From positions 6,562,924 through 6,626,923 of the forward strand of contig OX438747.1 of NCBI GenBank assembly GCA_949316235.1: a DNA stretch of 64,000 nt, read 5' to 3'. This DNA is from Oegoconia quadripuncta (taxonomy: Eukaryota > Arthropoda > Insecta > Lepidoptera > Autostichidae). This document shows, piece by piece, positions 21,542 to 33,449 of the stretch; within the stretch, counting starts at the first letter, position 1; each line of letters opens with the position of its first letter. The notes beneath the pieces were generated by a model. That model saw only the letters and a list, made by a program, of their open reading frames with translations, did not search any database and was not told the origin of the DNA. Made by a program: the position numbers and the translations under genes.

Positions 21542-21960
21542 ACGATGATTGCAGAAACCGTTATCAAGTAATTTAAGAAACCGGTTCACCCAAGCATCTT
21601 TCAAACTCTGGACGAACACGCCAGGTTTAATACACTCGAAAAAACTAATTAAAGGCTTCAACAAGAACGCTGCCGGGGAAGCACAGGCATATAATAGGAA
21701 CAATTCACGCATTCTCGCAAGGGCACTCACGGGGCACTGCTATGTCATAATCTCATGCTCATCTTGGGGCGTTTGCCTCCTTGCAGAGGAAACACTTGTA
21801 CATCTACTGCGTGAATGTGGCCCGCTGATGCGTAAACGCAATATTCATCCTTACTGCACTCGGATAAGATAAAAACTATCGGCGCCACGAAAATAATCCA
21901 ATTCCTGAAAGAGGCAAACCTGAGCAACGAATTGTAGGTCAACGACCTACAACACTCACA
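21541..21960 (+). pseudogene. LINE ORF C-terminus: RNase H-like end and zinc-knuckle-like tail
   Basis: The 107-codon frame (21549-21872) contains WTNTPGLIHSKKLIKGFNKN, then RILARALTGHC, then ETLVHLLRECGPLMRKRNIH. This is the usual end of a jockey/R1-type ORF2 after RNase H. The first CxxC of the tail falls in a frameshifted part, and 'TTCCTGAAAGAGGCAAACC' follows out of frame. 5540-5890 (minus) is a relative. Confidence 0.75.
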
Positions 21961-22798
21961 AATTCAACCAATACCAAAATAATAATATTGTTATAGAATG
22001 AGGTTGAGTTCGATTATATTATATAATCGCTTAATCTATATTTAACTTAATTTTCAAATTGAGACATTTAATTATAACATCATAGTAGAATAACTTCGAG
22101 AACCCTATGCTGGCACGGAACAAACTTGGCGCTCGGTGAATTCACTGCTCTTTCTTTATTTTCCGCCGCCTGTCTTCACATAAAGTATTTGAATACATAG
22201 TGAGAACGTTGAAAGCTCCAGTTTTCTTTTTATTAACCTACTTCATAGTGTGTTTACACAATAATATCGTTTATAATGTATAAGCCTATGTAAATGTTGC
22301 AATGAAATTTGGTACTCGTTTAGTCCAGTAAGCTAACGATTTTTACTTGCGATAATCTTACAAGTTCGCAATTTTTGGCATAAGAATAGATTACCTGTAA
22401 GTGATTAAAAAAAATTCTAATAAATCGGTAGCTTGCTCTAGGTATTTAGTTGTAAAACATACAATATTAGGTAAATTAAAATTGCCACTGTGAACTTCAT
22501 TGCGTCACAGAAAATAATCGAAACTCCGGTAACTATTTTCTAAAAAAGAATATTTTATATTTTTGATTGGTTTCGACGAGAATAAATGTCACGATCAGCT
22601 GGTTTTCAGAGGAGCCTAAAAGATTCAGACAGCTGTACAAGTTGTACATATACATGCATATAACATAACTAAATATAACATTAGCATATAAATAAAAAAT
22701 AAACATTATTTAATATAATATTTATACTTGCAATAATAATATGAAGAAAGAAAGAATAACATATATAAGAAAGAGTATTACAGTAAAATGGGGAAGCA
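21960..22798. other. No feature recognised
   Basis: AT-rich, no supported frame or repeat. Confidence 0.4.
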
Positions 22799-22820
22799 GT
22801 ATCATAATATATTATGATAC
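22799..22820. repeat. Perfect 22-bp palindrome
   Basis: The sequence from GTATCATAATA to its exact mirror TATTATGATAC has no loop. Confidence 0.85.
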
Positions 22821-22904
22821 GCAATAAAGTACTTGTAGCTACTAATTATATCTGTAAAAAAATTGTTTTTGGAGATCTTATCTTCGGCGATGCAATGAAT
22901 TTTA

Positions 22905-23110
22905 ATTTAAGTAGGTTTACTTACCTGCTCTTAAACGGTGAAGGAAACCATCGCAAGCAACGTAAATGCCTGAGAAATTAAAAAAAAAATCGAAGGCATG
23001 TGAAGTCCCCAACCCGCACTGGGACTATGGCCCATCATACTCTCTCAATATCAGGGAAGGTTTATATCCCTGCAGTGGAATGTTTACGGACTGATGTGAC
23101 TATGATTTTA
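22905..23110 (-). repeat. Rep-P copy, minus strand
   Basis: 'CTTAAACGGTGAAGGAAACC', 'GCATGTGAAGTCCCCAACCC' and 'TATATCCCTGCAGTGGAATG' match the reverse complement of 58677-58860. Confidence 0.75.
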
Positions 23111-23599
23111 TGAGTTAATATCTGTACTATACCTAATGCAGGACTTATTTAAAAACATTTTTATTCCATCACTACCAGGGACTCTATTTGTGTGCAAAGA
23201 ATTAGGAAGTTACACCCAAAATTTACATATCCTTACCGGGCTAACTTGTATGCATGATGGTATGATAATGAGTTTTAAGCAAAGTTGATTCTTCAATTTA
23301 CGAATATGTTAATGAAATATGACACATTAAAAGTCAAAACTTTTTTGAACTACATCGCCTTATAAGTTCCTATAATTTGCTAGTACTTAACAACACATCT
23401 TTTAATAGGTAATAGGTATTGTGGTTAATTATTAACATTTCCATCTACTCACGCCATCATGAATGACTCCTTCATTCTGTGGGCAGAACTTTTGCCTCCT
23501 TAGTCGAATTATCATCAACTTTTAACTCCTGCATATTAATCGTTTTCGATTAGCGAATTTAGCGACGTTGTCAGTCTTTGAATGAGTGACCAAATAGTG

Positions 23600-24200
23600 A
23601 TGTTTTTAACCCTCGATGAAAAAATGATGGGTGTTATGTATTTAACCGCGTTGTAGTGTGTGACTTCAGACTTTAACCGGAGGTATCTCATTTCGTGATC
23701 TGATTTGAGGGCGGATTTTTTTATATTGAAGACTAAAAGAGGACATATTAGCAAAGTTCGATGAAAATCGGTTAAGCTTTTTCGAAGATATTTAGATTTT
23801 AAAAGAGTTTTATGGGGTATTTGGACAGTATTATTTTTTTTTTTATGCACGACGGGTTCGTACTTGACCTCAATCACACCTGATGTTAAGTGGAGATGAG
23901 GTCGAAGGTGGAAGCGTACTGACCCGGACACCCCAACACATTTGGGGGACTGGCTATCTTATCTCTGACAACCGGAACACAACCATGCTATTAACATTGC
24001 TGCTTGGCGGCAGATTTAGATAAGATGGTGATAGCTAGCCAGGCGGACATTTAAAATGCCCTACCACCAACCAAACCGAGTATTAAAACATGTACCCCGC
24101 TGGGGATCGAACCCGCGACCTCCGAATCGTAAACCCAATGTTGTTTACATTGCGCCACGGAGGCGTATCATAATCATTCGGGGTTTCCTCGATTTCCCAT
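23600..24200 (+). repeat. Rep-H copy split by SINE-A
   Basis: 'TTTTTAACCCTCGATGAAAA' opens the copy, 'GATGAAAATCGGTTAAGC' is internal, and after the SINE (23833-24165) it resumes with 'TATCATAATCATTCGGGG'. Other copies: 34800-34950 with 35262-35310 (split by another SINE-A), 54845-55018 (minus) and 63755-63960. Confidence 0.65.
23833..24165 (-). mobile_element. SINE-A copy, minus strand
   Basis: It runs from a T-run at 23833 to the head 'TGCGCCACGGAGGCG'. 'GTATTAT' on the left and 'GTATCAT' on the right may be the decayed target-site duplication. Confidence 0.85.
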
Positions 24201-24209
24201 TTTTCGATG

Positions 24210-24490
24210 CTTCGAAGTCAAGCTTTAATTGTCACAACCAGTTGCTTTCCATTGAAGACAACTGTCTTCAACAACTGTTGACTTGACTCAACAACTGTTG
24301 AGTCAAGTCGGTGGTCTAAAGGGGCGGCTTCAAAACACTGATGGTCAGGTGACTATAGTCTGACACAAATTTGCATAGGGCCCTATTAGCGGTTTAAGTT
24401 TACCCTCTACCAGTGAGAATAAGCGGTGCCTTAGCACTGTAGACTTAAGGCTATTGATGAGAAAGCTGTGGACTAGGAATATAAAATGGA
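24210..24490 (+). repeat. Rep-D copy containing a perfect hairpin
   Basis: It shares 'GTCTGACACAAATT', 'CCCTCTACCAGTGAG' and 'AAGGCTATTGATGAG' with the copy at 27305-27560. The first part is replaced by two nested palindromes: 24254-24269 and 24280-24309. Confidence 0.6.
24280..24309. repeat. Perfect 13-bp hairpin with 4-nt loop
   Basis: Arms 24280-24292 and 24297-24309 are exact reverse complements around AACT. A smaller one (7-bp arms, 24254-24269) lies just before it, and both share ACAACTGT-like centres. Confidence 0.85.
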
Positions 24491-24494
24491 AATT

Positions 24495-25730
24495 TCTATT
24501 TACTATTCATTAGCGAAATTACGTACGTAATCCAACAATGGGCATTATATAAGCTATTGATTAGAAGAATGATGAATAATGTAATTCACTGACCATATTC
24601 ATTTACTTTAGTAAAGAAATCAATCAATGTTAATGCATAAAAGGTGTCAGTTTTCACACGACCACACTCAATACTCTATGTACTTTCCCGGCATACGAAT
24701 GATGTCATCCGGTCATTCAATTGGCACTGTGTCTATATACACAACCTATCTGTTGGTAGATAATTACCCGTTTACGAGAGCAATATCGGTTCTGATATGA
24801 GTAGCTTATAGCCACTATATTATGTTTCAACAACGGAATATCATACCAAGGCTACGCTGACCGACTTTTCCTGGCGACCTGTAAACCCCGGGCATTGAGT
24901 TGCGATGAAGTCTCACAGAACTCGGGGTCAATAAGATTTACTGGCATCAGATCAGCATCGCTTTCTTACAGGGATTTGTAGTATTGACACTACCTGAATA
25001 AAGAGGACAGACCCCCTGATGAAAGTGAGTCGGTAGCTGACTGGGAATTGTGTTTTCCAAGGATTAGGGTTAATATGGATAATAATAAGTAATGACGGTA
25101 TATATTTTTAATTGAGACGTAAACGAGTATGCAGGTCTCACCTCGCGAAAAATTGCCATTATCGCCAATGGTATCCGTAATCCCTATGAATTTAAGCTTT
25201 AGATTATAACACGGAACGTGCTCATAGTTTTACAGTTGTCTTTTGTATCTCCGTTTTACAGAAATCAATAAAACTTGGGTAGGTATAGATATAAAACTTA
25301 AAAGTGAAAATGTGTGTGTAGTAGTGTCGTTTATTATTATTACAGGATTGACTTTTGTTTCTTAATTTCTATGACATTGCTACATACATATTTTACAGTC
25401 TTATATTTTATACATGAAACATAAATATGACTTGTAAGTAGTATATGTATAGGTATTCAAAACTAAAACTTCCTGTTGATAATTACATTAATTAATTGCT
25501 TTGACGTGGTTTCTACTAAAAGACGAGGAAACTTTTTTGTTTCTGGATAATGCAATCAAAAGCCACCTTCTTCATTATAAAGCAGGTGTCCTAGTTTGAG
25601 GCCACTTAAACGATATATTTGATAATTAAAGCATTTATACAGACCATTAAAGAAACTATGTCCCTGGAGCATCAAGTAATTACACATTTAGAATTGCAAA
25701 GTTCAAGTGTATGTTAGCTGGATATAATGT
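24495..25730. other. No feature recognised
   Basis: Mostly AT-rich. 24840-24980 is somewhat richer in GC but shows no open frame with splice sites. Confidence 0.35.
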
Positions 25731-25736
25731 AAACTA

Positions 25737-25969
25737 GGTGCAGTGAGCGGCTGCGGCGTCGACCTACTTATCGAGGTCAACGGCCGATGCGCCGCGCCGG
25801 CGACCCGGAGCGATGCAGCCCCGTGGACCTACAAATGACACGTTTACGTAGCCTGCGAACTATGCTATGCGTTTCATTGTCTGTGTACATAGGAAAATGT
25901 AGAGTAGCAGTCATTAAAGCCTTAATTGGTTCACAATTGTGCTTAAAAACTATCTCGAAGGGAGATTAG
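25737..25969 (+). other. Local GC-rich block with an open frame, possible exon
   Basis: About 120 bp (25737-25855) are GC-rich. The frame SERLRRRPTYRGQRPMRRAG, then DPERCSPVDLQMTRLRSLRT, is open from a possible AG acceptor at 25736-25737 (AACTAG) to a stop at 25969. No good donor is seen and no protein family is recognised. It could equally be a regulatory block. Confidence 0.2.
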
Positions 25970-26149
25970 AAAATAATATAAACTACATGTATAAAAATGT
26001 GAATAAAATTTGACTGTTTACTGTACGGTAATATTGAAGGTGCACATGTCTAAAAGTTATACTGAAAGGCTTTATAAAGTGAAAATAATTTTCAACCCCT
26101 GAACTAAGTTAAACCTAGTAACGTTATAAAGATAAACAGAGTAAAACCT

Positions 26150-26320
26150 GAGGTTTCGGCACGTAAAAAGAATAGAATCAACCCGTCTATTCCCGTGGGT
26201 ATCGTAAAAAGTGACTATGGGATTTTCCACCAAAAACATCTACAGATTTGCACGTTTTAATGGTAACGCGCATTTCTGCAAATGTCTAAAGGTGAACCGT
26301 GGATGTCGTTTCAAGGATTA
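26150..26320 (+). repeat. Rep-E copy
   Basis: 'ATTCCCGTGGGTATCGTAAA', 'ACAGATTTGCACGTTTTAAT' and 'GGTGAACCGTGGATGTCG'. The following 'AGAACACCCAATCGCAAAT' recurs after Rep-E-like sequence at about 56540 and, inverted, near 36450. Confidence 0.7.
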
Positions 26321-26524
26321 AATTTTTGTAATTTAGAACACCCAATCGCAAATTTTTGGATTATATCTGACCACTCCATTTGGGATAAAGGTCGTAAAGA
26401 TATGTTCATTGATGATATGATAAAATAAAAGATTCTCCGACAAATACATAACTATTAGAATAGTATTGAAATTACACGTTACGTTACAAGAATTTCAGTT
26501 TACCTAAAATAAATCAACACTAAC

Positions 26525-26705
26525 GTAATGAATGCGAAAGTGTGTCTGTCTATTTGTTACCTTTCACGATTAAACCTAGCCACCGATCTTATTGAAATTT
26601 GGCGAAGAGCTAGACTGGAAATCATATAAGGACAAGAGCTACTTTTTATCTTGAAAAATTCCACGAAAAAGCAAATTCCACGCGAATGAAGTCGCGGGCG
26701 GAAAG
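26525..26705 (+). repeat. Rep-L copy
   Basis: 'GAATGCGAAAGTGTGTCTGT' through 'TTATTGAAATTTGGCG' to 'GAATGAAGTCGCGGGCGG'. This is the normal order of the family. Confidence 0.75.
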
Positions 26706-26959
26706 AAAATTAGTTTTAGAAACTTGTAACACTCAAAGAAACTCATATACATACCTACACACATACTATTTGTTACTAACTGTACTAATATTCGCTGCAT
26801 TATAGAGCAACATAATAAGCGTGGCAGAATGTGTGGAAACTTCTAAAGAATTTTCCACTCCAATCGGTAGTGTCGAGAACTAATAACTGTAATAACATAA
26901 AAACTTAAAAAACAAACAAAAAACAACAACCGACAATGTTAATTGCATATTGTTATGTA

Positions 26960-27090
26960 TCAGCTGTCTGAGATAGCCAGGCTCCTAAATAAGTTTGGGG
27001 ATACGTGTGAGAGCACTTCTAAATTGAGCGTCATCTTCACTTAACATCAGGTGTGATTGAGGTCAAGCATTAACCCGTTAGGCATACAAA
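26960..27090 (+). repeat. SINE-A 3' part
   Basis: 'CTGTCTGAGATAGCCAGGCT', then 'CTTCACTTAACATCAGGTG' and 'TCAAGCATTAACCCGTTAGG'. The head is missing. Confidence 0.75.
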
Positions 27091-27304
27091 AAGAAGTGTA
27101 TTGTTACGGGGAATTCTCTTATACACGCCTTTATATGACGAGATGACACAGCTACAACCTGCCAAGTAGTAAAGTGTGTCATGTACGCGCCACCCGCCAA
27201 AGGCGAGATACACAAAGCAGATCGTGCGACCTACAAACGAACGTACCCGCATTGTTTCACTCTTTTTAATTGGAACGATTATTTTTTTATATACAGAAAG
27301 CAAA

Positions 27305-27560
27305 AGAAGCCCTCGTGGCGCAGTCGCATTCGGTATATGAGTGTTTCGGGTTCCGGTTGCTTTCAATTGAAGGCAATCGTTAAATCTGCACATGGCCTAC
27401 AGGTTGCGGCTTAAAAAGACTGTTAGGTGGCCACTAGTCTGACACAAATTCACCAGATTGGCCCGCGTGGTGGATACCCATACCCTCCCAGTGGAGAAGG
27501 CTATGCTCCAACAACAAGTAAGGCTATTGATGAAGAAATGATTCATAGATAACTAATCAA
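27305..27560 (+). repeat. Rep-D copy, possible tRNA-like head
   Basis: 'AGCCCTCGTGGCGCAGTCGC' looks like the start of a tRNA-derived SINE; 'GGTTGCTTTCAATTGAAGGC', 'GTCTGACACAAATTCACC' and 'GGCCCGCGTGGTGGATACCC' follow. Relatives: 24210 (plus), 46015 (minus), 48310 (plus), 50510 (minus). Confidence 0.6.
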
Positions 27561-27796
27561 TGCAATGTGCAGAAGACGGAGTTTAAATAGGGAAAAGAGA
27601 AATCAGAGGGCTAAGTTTGATATCAACATGAAGTCAGTGACCTACGAAGCTTGAATCGCATAGACACGGGCTTATCAGAGTGAAAAATTTCCACCAAACC
27701 CGGCATCGCAGAGGAAATGGGATGAGCCGATCTGCTTATGGAGACTCAAAAAAACCTTTTTGAATTTCGAATGACTGATTTCTGCCACTTCGACTC

Positions 27797-28200
27797 CTAA
27801 TCGGTTTGGCGCTGGTGCACTCGAAGATGGCTAACATAGCCGATATTTGCGGTAAACTCTCGTGCGCAATATAGGCACGTAAGCACACCTTCCACGAAAT
27901 GATAATGAAGGCAGCGGGTGGATGGGTTTCAGCTCGTCGCGTTTAGCGTCGAGGTCAGCTTTACGCTGCTCCTGGAAATCGCTTACTCTAATATGCACTC
28001 ACTTCCCTGCACCATTCAGGACGTTGTTCTGCCAAATCTTCCCATCGCGATGGCTCTATGTTGCATCTTTTCTTATGTCGTTTCTGAACATCGTCTGAGA
28101 AGTTGACCACCATGCTTTCGCTTGCCCTCCCCTAGTTCAGATTAGAAGATGCGTTTCGCCACTCTCTCATCTGCCATGCGTGATACGTAACCATAACACC
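27797..28200 (-). pseudogene. LINE ORF C-terminus ending in a C2H2 zinc finger
   Basis: On the minus strand YGYVSRMADERVAKRIF (near 28180-28130) is followed, after frameshifts, by basic helical sequence and then CLYCAREFTANIGYVSHLRV-H, which is C-x2-C-x12-H-x3-H. The cysteine and histidine codons lie between 27877 and 27815, and the frame ends VHQRQTD-stop at 27797-27799. C-terminal tails of this kind with a single C2H2 finger occur in some invertebrate non-LTR ORF2 proteins. Upstream frames are broken. Confidence 0.65.
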
Positions 28201-28328
28201 AGACTGTTTGTATTGTGGTTGTAAAAGTATCATCTTCACCTGTATATCTGCAATTTCGGCTGCATTCCCAAAAAATAGTGTTAAGCATAACTTAAATTTG
28301 AGATATAAGGACAAATTAGCCACTCTAT

Positions 28329-29390
28329 GTCAAAGTCAAAGTCAAAGTCAAAAATGCTTTATTTTGTAGGTACACAGAGTACACTTAAAATAGTCAATTT
28401 TACATTTTTTAAGCTACTGCTTGTTCAAAATGCAATTTTCCCCTGAGAAGAACAAGCAAGAAACTCGAAGGGTTGCTCTTTTAAAATCAGGTTTTGATTT
28501 TACATAAAGGTTTTTATATTACAAAAAGGTTTTTATATTTCATTATTAATCGTGAAATAGCCTGGCATGCGAACAATCTCATTATGTCCAGGGATGATTA
28601 TCATCTAAATAGTCTGATATTTTATAATATGCTTTGTTAATAAGTTTCTGTTTTATAGTATCTTTAAATTTATCAAGTGGAAGATTTTGTATATCAACTG
28701 GGACCTTATTGAAAAAGCGTATAATAACCCTTTGAATGAATTACTGACTTTGCGGAGGCGACTTATGTGACCTGCAAGTTTATCTTTATTTCTTGTATTG
28801 ACATCATGTTTATCACTATTTTTCCTAAATGATGCTATATTTTTTTTGACATACATTAGATTTTCAAAAATGTACTGTGACGAAAAGGTTAGAATGTTAT
28901 ACACTTTAAACCTATCTCTAAGTGACACTGCAGGTTTCAATTGATAAATTGCGCGAACGGCTCGTTTTTGTAAAACAAAGATTGTATTTATATCCGCGGC
29001 ATTTCCCCACAGTAAGATACCGTAAGACATCAAGCTGTGGAAATAACTAAAATATACTAATCTAGCAGTATTTACGTCTGAGATTTGTCGAATTTTTTTG
29101 ACTGCGTACGCTGCAGAGCTGAGCCTTTTCGCCAATTTATGTATATGAGGACCCCATTGCATTTTGGCGTCTAAAGTAATGCCCAAAAATACAGTAGAAT
29201 CTACGAGATCTAAAGTGGCATTTTTTATCATTATATTTGTGGGCACCGCTCTGACATTGGGTAGTACAAATATGTTCAGACTGAGCAAAGTTAATACATA
29301 ATTTGTGGGACACGGTATACGTTTTTATAACCTTATACCTGAGAATATCATTAATCTTATTGAAAAACAATTTAAAAACCACGTCAAAAC
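28329..29390 (-). pseudogene. CR1/jockey-type LINE, reverse transcriptase C-terminal part and 3' end
   Basis: The minus-strand frame 29288-28653 (211 codons) has VFLGITLDAKMQWGPHIHKL, then SYFHSLMSYGILLWGNAADI and LQKRAVRAIYQL, the standard region after the reverse transcriptase core (thumb and beyond). An upstream frame (to 29382) continues it with a shift. The 3' UTR ends in four GTCAAA-type repeats at 28329-28352, a microsatellite tail. The catalytic core is missing (5' truncation). A shorter relative lies at 39199-39570. Confidence 0.85.
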
Positions 29391-29399
29391 AACATAAAA

Positions 29400-29690
29400 A
29401 AAAAAAGTTATTACAAAATTAGTGACTACCTGAATGACTAAAATGCTTGGTATACTTCGCCCAGCTCCCAAAAATTATAAAATTGTATTAGTTGTATTAC
29501 TTTTATATATATATAAAAAAAAGAAAAGAAAAGAAAATGATCTTGTGGGTTTCTTGCGCCGCTTCTTTTCCCACAGATTCCCTTTCCAAAGCGGTGGTAG
29601 CTTGGACATACTGACTGACCGAAAAATGCTTAGCCCTATTTTTATTTCCAATAGATTTAAATTGGCATTCAACAAAATGATATCAATACA
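29400..29690 (-). mobile_element. LINE 3'-end repeat, family M, copy 1
   Basis: It matches 49030-49340 almost throughout ('TAGTGACTACCTGAATGAC', 'TGGGTTTCTTGC', 'AGCTTGGACATACTGACTGA'). The minus strand reads SKLPPLWKGNLWEKKRRKKP. It lies between two other LINE pieces, suggesting serial insertion. Confidence 0.65.
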
Positions 29691-29691
29691 A

Positions 29692-29946
29692 TACAATACA
29701 ATACAAATACTCTTTATTGCGCAAAATAATTTACAATAATTTTGATGATAACAATAGAACACAATTAGGCGGTCTTATCACTAAAAGCGATCTCTTCCAG
29801 ACAACCCACAGCTACGGGACATTTGTAGGTAGAAAAACAGGTAGGGTGCATGCATAAATATAATAATAATATCATATTAATTGACTTAATTATATAAATA
29901 TATACATAATACATATAAATATATACATAAATAAATAAATAAATAA

Positions 29947-29977
<31 letters not shown>

Positions 29978-30311
29978 TGTAGAAATACTTAATATGTAGT
30001 ATAAAACACAATCACTAGAAGCACTTATAGATAGTCAACTAATGTTCACGAGGCGGGAGTCAACGAAAAGAAAAAATTCAGAGACCTAAGTAGTGGTTTT
30101 TGACTTGACATTTAAAAATATTTAATGATTGAGCTTTCCTAATAGATTCCGGCAAAGAGTTCCACAGACGAGTGGCTTGCAGTCTGAAGGACTGGCTGTA
30201 GAATTTTGTTACTTTGTTTGTTTGTAGAATATCATGTATCTTACGTTGAAATAAATGCTTGAAGTTTGAAGTTTTAAAGTTATAATTTCCGGCAGAGTAG
30301 ACAAGAAGCAA
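29692..30311 (-). pseudogene. LINE ORF C-terminus and 3' end, family K
   Basis: The minus-strand frame 30311-30078 contains RLQATRLWNSLPESIRKAQS, then LNIFKCQVKNHYLGL, the typical very C-terminus of CR1/jockey-type ORF2. The 3' UTR holds 'AGGCGGTCTTATCACTAA' and ends in an (ATACA)n tail at 29690-29706. It includes an AT-rich low-complexity stretch at 29930-29970. Confidence 0.8.
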
Positions 30312-30480
30312 CCCTCGTTTCCCGTGGGTGCCGTAAAAGGCGACAAACGATCATGAGCATAACAGCATTGATCAGTGATGAGTACTGATGAGCAATAGTG
30401 TCATTGGCCCGGTTCAACTAGAACAAATCTGCGATAGCCAATCTGCACATTGGGTGCGGCTTGTCATGTACATGTCTTGT
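30308..30480 (+). repeat. Rep-E-like fragment
   Basis: 'CGTTTCCCGTGGGTGCCGTA', then 'AAAGGCGACAAACGATCATG'. After that it diverges from the other copies. Confidence 0.5.
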
Positions 30481-30784
30481 TTTGCCTTGCTCGACATAAT
30501 TAACGTATAATTAATACCATAGATGAGAGAATTAGTTTTAGCTGCAAGTAACTGATCTCTACATTATCAGTGTTTGTGTGTTTACGTCCTTAATAAACGC
30601 ATTGCAGGCGTTCTTTTGTGCTATAAATGCATACCTACATGAAATTTTGTGTTTACAGGAGCTGTAAGAAGTTACCTAAATAACGCTAGAATTTCGTGTA
30701 ATACTGTGCTTTGTAAGCATTAAAAAACATTAAAATATATTTTATAAAATGTAAAGGTAGGATTATTTTTTTTAGAAATATACA

Positions 30785-31015
30785 CAAGTAGCTATTACCC
30801 GCGACTTCGTCCGCGTAATTCATTATACTTCCAAATACGTCACTCCAACACTCAAAAACATTTCCACTAATAATATCTATCCTAAAGAAACCAGTTACTT
30901 TTTCGGGATAAAAGTACCCTATATGTTAATCCAGGTCCTAATCTGTCTACCAACTAAACTTCAATAAAATCTGTCTAGCCGTTTAGGCGTGAAGAGGTAA
31001 CAAACATACACACAA
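30785..31015 (-). repeat. Rep-L copy, minus strand
   Basis: 'TACCCGCGACTTCGTCCGCG', 'TTCGGGATAAAAGTACCC', 'GTTAATCCAGGTCCTAATC' and 'AACAAACATACACACAAAT' follow the family order in reverse. Confidence 0.75.
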
Positions 31016-31019
31016 ATAT

Positions 31020-32186
31020 ATATACACACACATAATATATATATTTCCTTAATTATTTACTTACTTTAGAATAGTTTCAATGTTAAATTACCATAGCGTT
31101 CGCGTTTACGTAAAAAGCACCCATGAAAAAAAATAGTTTTGCAAACTATCCGCTAGAGACGCTGCACATTTCTTCATACAAATCGTCACATAAACGTGAA
31201 CGCGGTAGTAAAGTTAAGTCGAAACAAAACTCACACTCCGCCTTCCGAGCGCATCGTTTTCTGGAAGCAATTCCGGGTACTATACGCCTCCTTCCACACC
31301 ACCATATCTATAGAATGTACCTAGTAGATTCCTGTAGGAGGAAATTTGGGAATCTTTCAAATGACATAATATTATGTAGATTAGGGCCCACAAAACTTTT
31401 CGCTCCCGAAACAATTTTCAGATCGCCTAACAATAGGGACAATTTTTATGATTAACTGAATACGCGTTTGACCATAATCTCACTTAATGGGAAATGGTGA
31501 TGTAGTCGAATATGAAACACGAGATTTCAGTCACCCTGTCCGTTGATTCTGTAAGCTTGTGCGGCTCCCGTCCGAAACTGTGGTGTGATTTCCAGTGGTC
31601 GCGGAATTTAAACTAAGACTGACTGCTAAGATGGTTTGTGATCTCACCGTGAATTTCGATTTGAATTGTACTTATTGGCTTATGAAATGAACGCTGCTTT
31701 TGAAAATCCCAAGAATGAAACCGAAACTGAAATCCATACCTTGTCAGTTCACATAATGAATAAAGAATGTGCGGTGTGAGTGTTAGCAAACCTTCCCCTC
31801 GTCTAATAGGGTAAAATTTATAAGAATCTCCTTCCACAAAAAGTGGAGAAATGCGGCAGTAGAGCAGAAGCTGTTGCGAGTTTCTTGCATCGATTGTATC
31901 TCCTCTCATATTAAAATCCATAAAAGTAATATGAAAACAAATACCTAACTCCTATTCGACTTTTCAGTTTGAAATAAAAGTTTCAGTCATGCTTCGGGTA
32001 TATTTTGACTAAGTAGATATGTAAACCAATCAATCATACTTATATCAGTAGTATATATGATAATCCTCAAGGAGAGTGTTTAATGTATATTTCACGAGTT
32101 TTTGCTTTTCAATATTTTAGGTAGGTACTTGTAGTTATTTCACTGAATGATTGATGAAAAGCATCAATATTTCGACTTTTACAAGT

Positions 32187-32187
<1 letters not shown>
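31020..32187. other. Mostly unassigned
   Basis: A piece at 31455-31530 ('CGCGTTTGACCATAATCTCA') resembles 60110-60180 ('CGCGTTTGACTACAATCTCA'), a short dispersed repeat. The 110-codon frame at 31123-31455 shows no domain. Confidence 0.4.

Positions 32188-32223
<36 letters not shown>
32188..32223. repeat. (AT)n microsatellite
   Basis: About 17 uninterrupted AT/TA units. Confidence 0.95.
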
Positions 32224-32228
<5 letters not shown>

Positions 32229-33449
32229 ATTAGCCATAACATATTTTAATATTATTGTTAATAAATAATAACTGAGACATCGTATTATACAATGCCTCAT
32301 AATAAGAATTAGAGAATTTATGAAAAATTTTTGATAAAATTCTAGATCCCCTCTAATTTAAGTTATTATTTTTTTAGTTTTTTGACTATATCTTCGAATA
32401 TTTATATTTAATATATTGTTTAATAGTTTATTGAATCATCTGTCTATTTGCGTAGTCCTCCCTTAAAAAGACCTGAGAGATGGCTCTTTCTTTGCTCAGC
32501 AGCGGAGTCTTGCATTCAGCGGGACAATGGTGCCAGCGTACTGTGGTAATGTGCCTCGTGGAAGAGTTTATTAAACTATTTACAAATAAAAATGTCGTCC
32601 TGACGCGAGTCTGCGCAAGGCCCAGTCCCATTTTTGAAACCATTTTCTTCTTCTAAAATATCGTGGTAGTACTTGAGATCGAGATTTAACAAAAAACGAC
32701 ATACTACATGAATTCACCTTTTAATATGTCATTACTATTAAATATTATTAATCTACTTCGCAACAGTTATATCATCTACAGTTACATATTCCTTAAAATT
32801 GTTTATACGCATCTCTTGATATACATCATTATACATTTATAATTCTTATTTCCTGTAAAATATTTTTGTCATTAAAGAAATTTAAATATCATTAAGATAC
32901 ATTAACTTTGCTAACATGCTGCGGCCTCAGAAAATATGATATAAATAACAATATATATATATACCAATTAACAATATCATTATATTTATCAATTAACAAT
33001 ATCATTCTATCGTATCATTAATGGGTAACAAATATACCTTATTTGAGGTGAGTTTTGCCTTTTGGCGTCTTTATTTCTACCACCTTAAATATATTGTTAC
33101 GGGCAGGACAAACTCGGATAACTTGAGCCATTACTTACTTTAGTAACTTATTAGTAATCTGTGCCATTACTTTCGAAGTGTACATAGAATCTGTACTTCC
33201 GCTAAAAACTGTCTTTGAACGACACCTCTCTGTCCTAAATCTTAGTGTGTATTTTATGGTACAAATGGCTAATTAACTCTGCCAAGAAATCGTTTTGAGT
33301 ATAAGAATGGCAAACTTCCAAATGTAGTCGGATAAATATCTGTTTACTTTTATAAAAGCAATAAGGGGTTATGGTTTCACGTTGCAAGAATAGTATATGA
33401 GAGTCCATTGTTAAACGTTACTCTCCTCAATAGCCCACCGGTTTTGAAG
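32224..33449. other. No feature recognised
   Basis: AT-rich. A frame at 32428-32643 (minus) has no recognised domain. Confidence 0.4.

Noticed and set aside
28132..28323. Minus-strand 63-codon frame as a separate gene
   Set aside because: Its end is an out-of-frame reading of the LINE C-terminus; the in-frame reading gives the retrotransposon motif.
31205..31345. Minus-strand exon between 'CCTCCTACAG' and 'AGTGTGAGTTT'
   Set aside because: Good-looking splice words, but all three frames between them contain stops.
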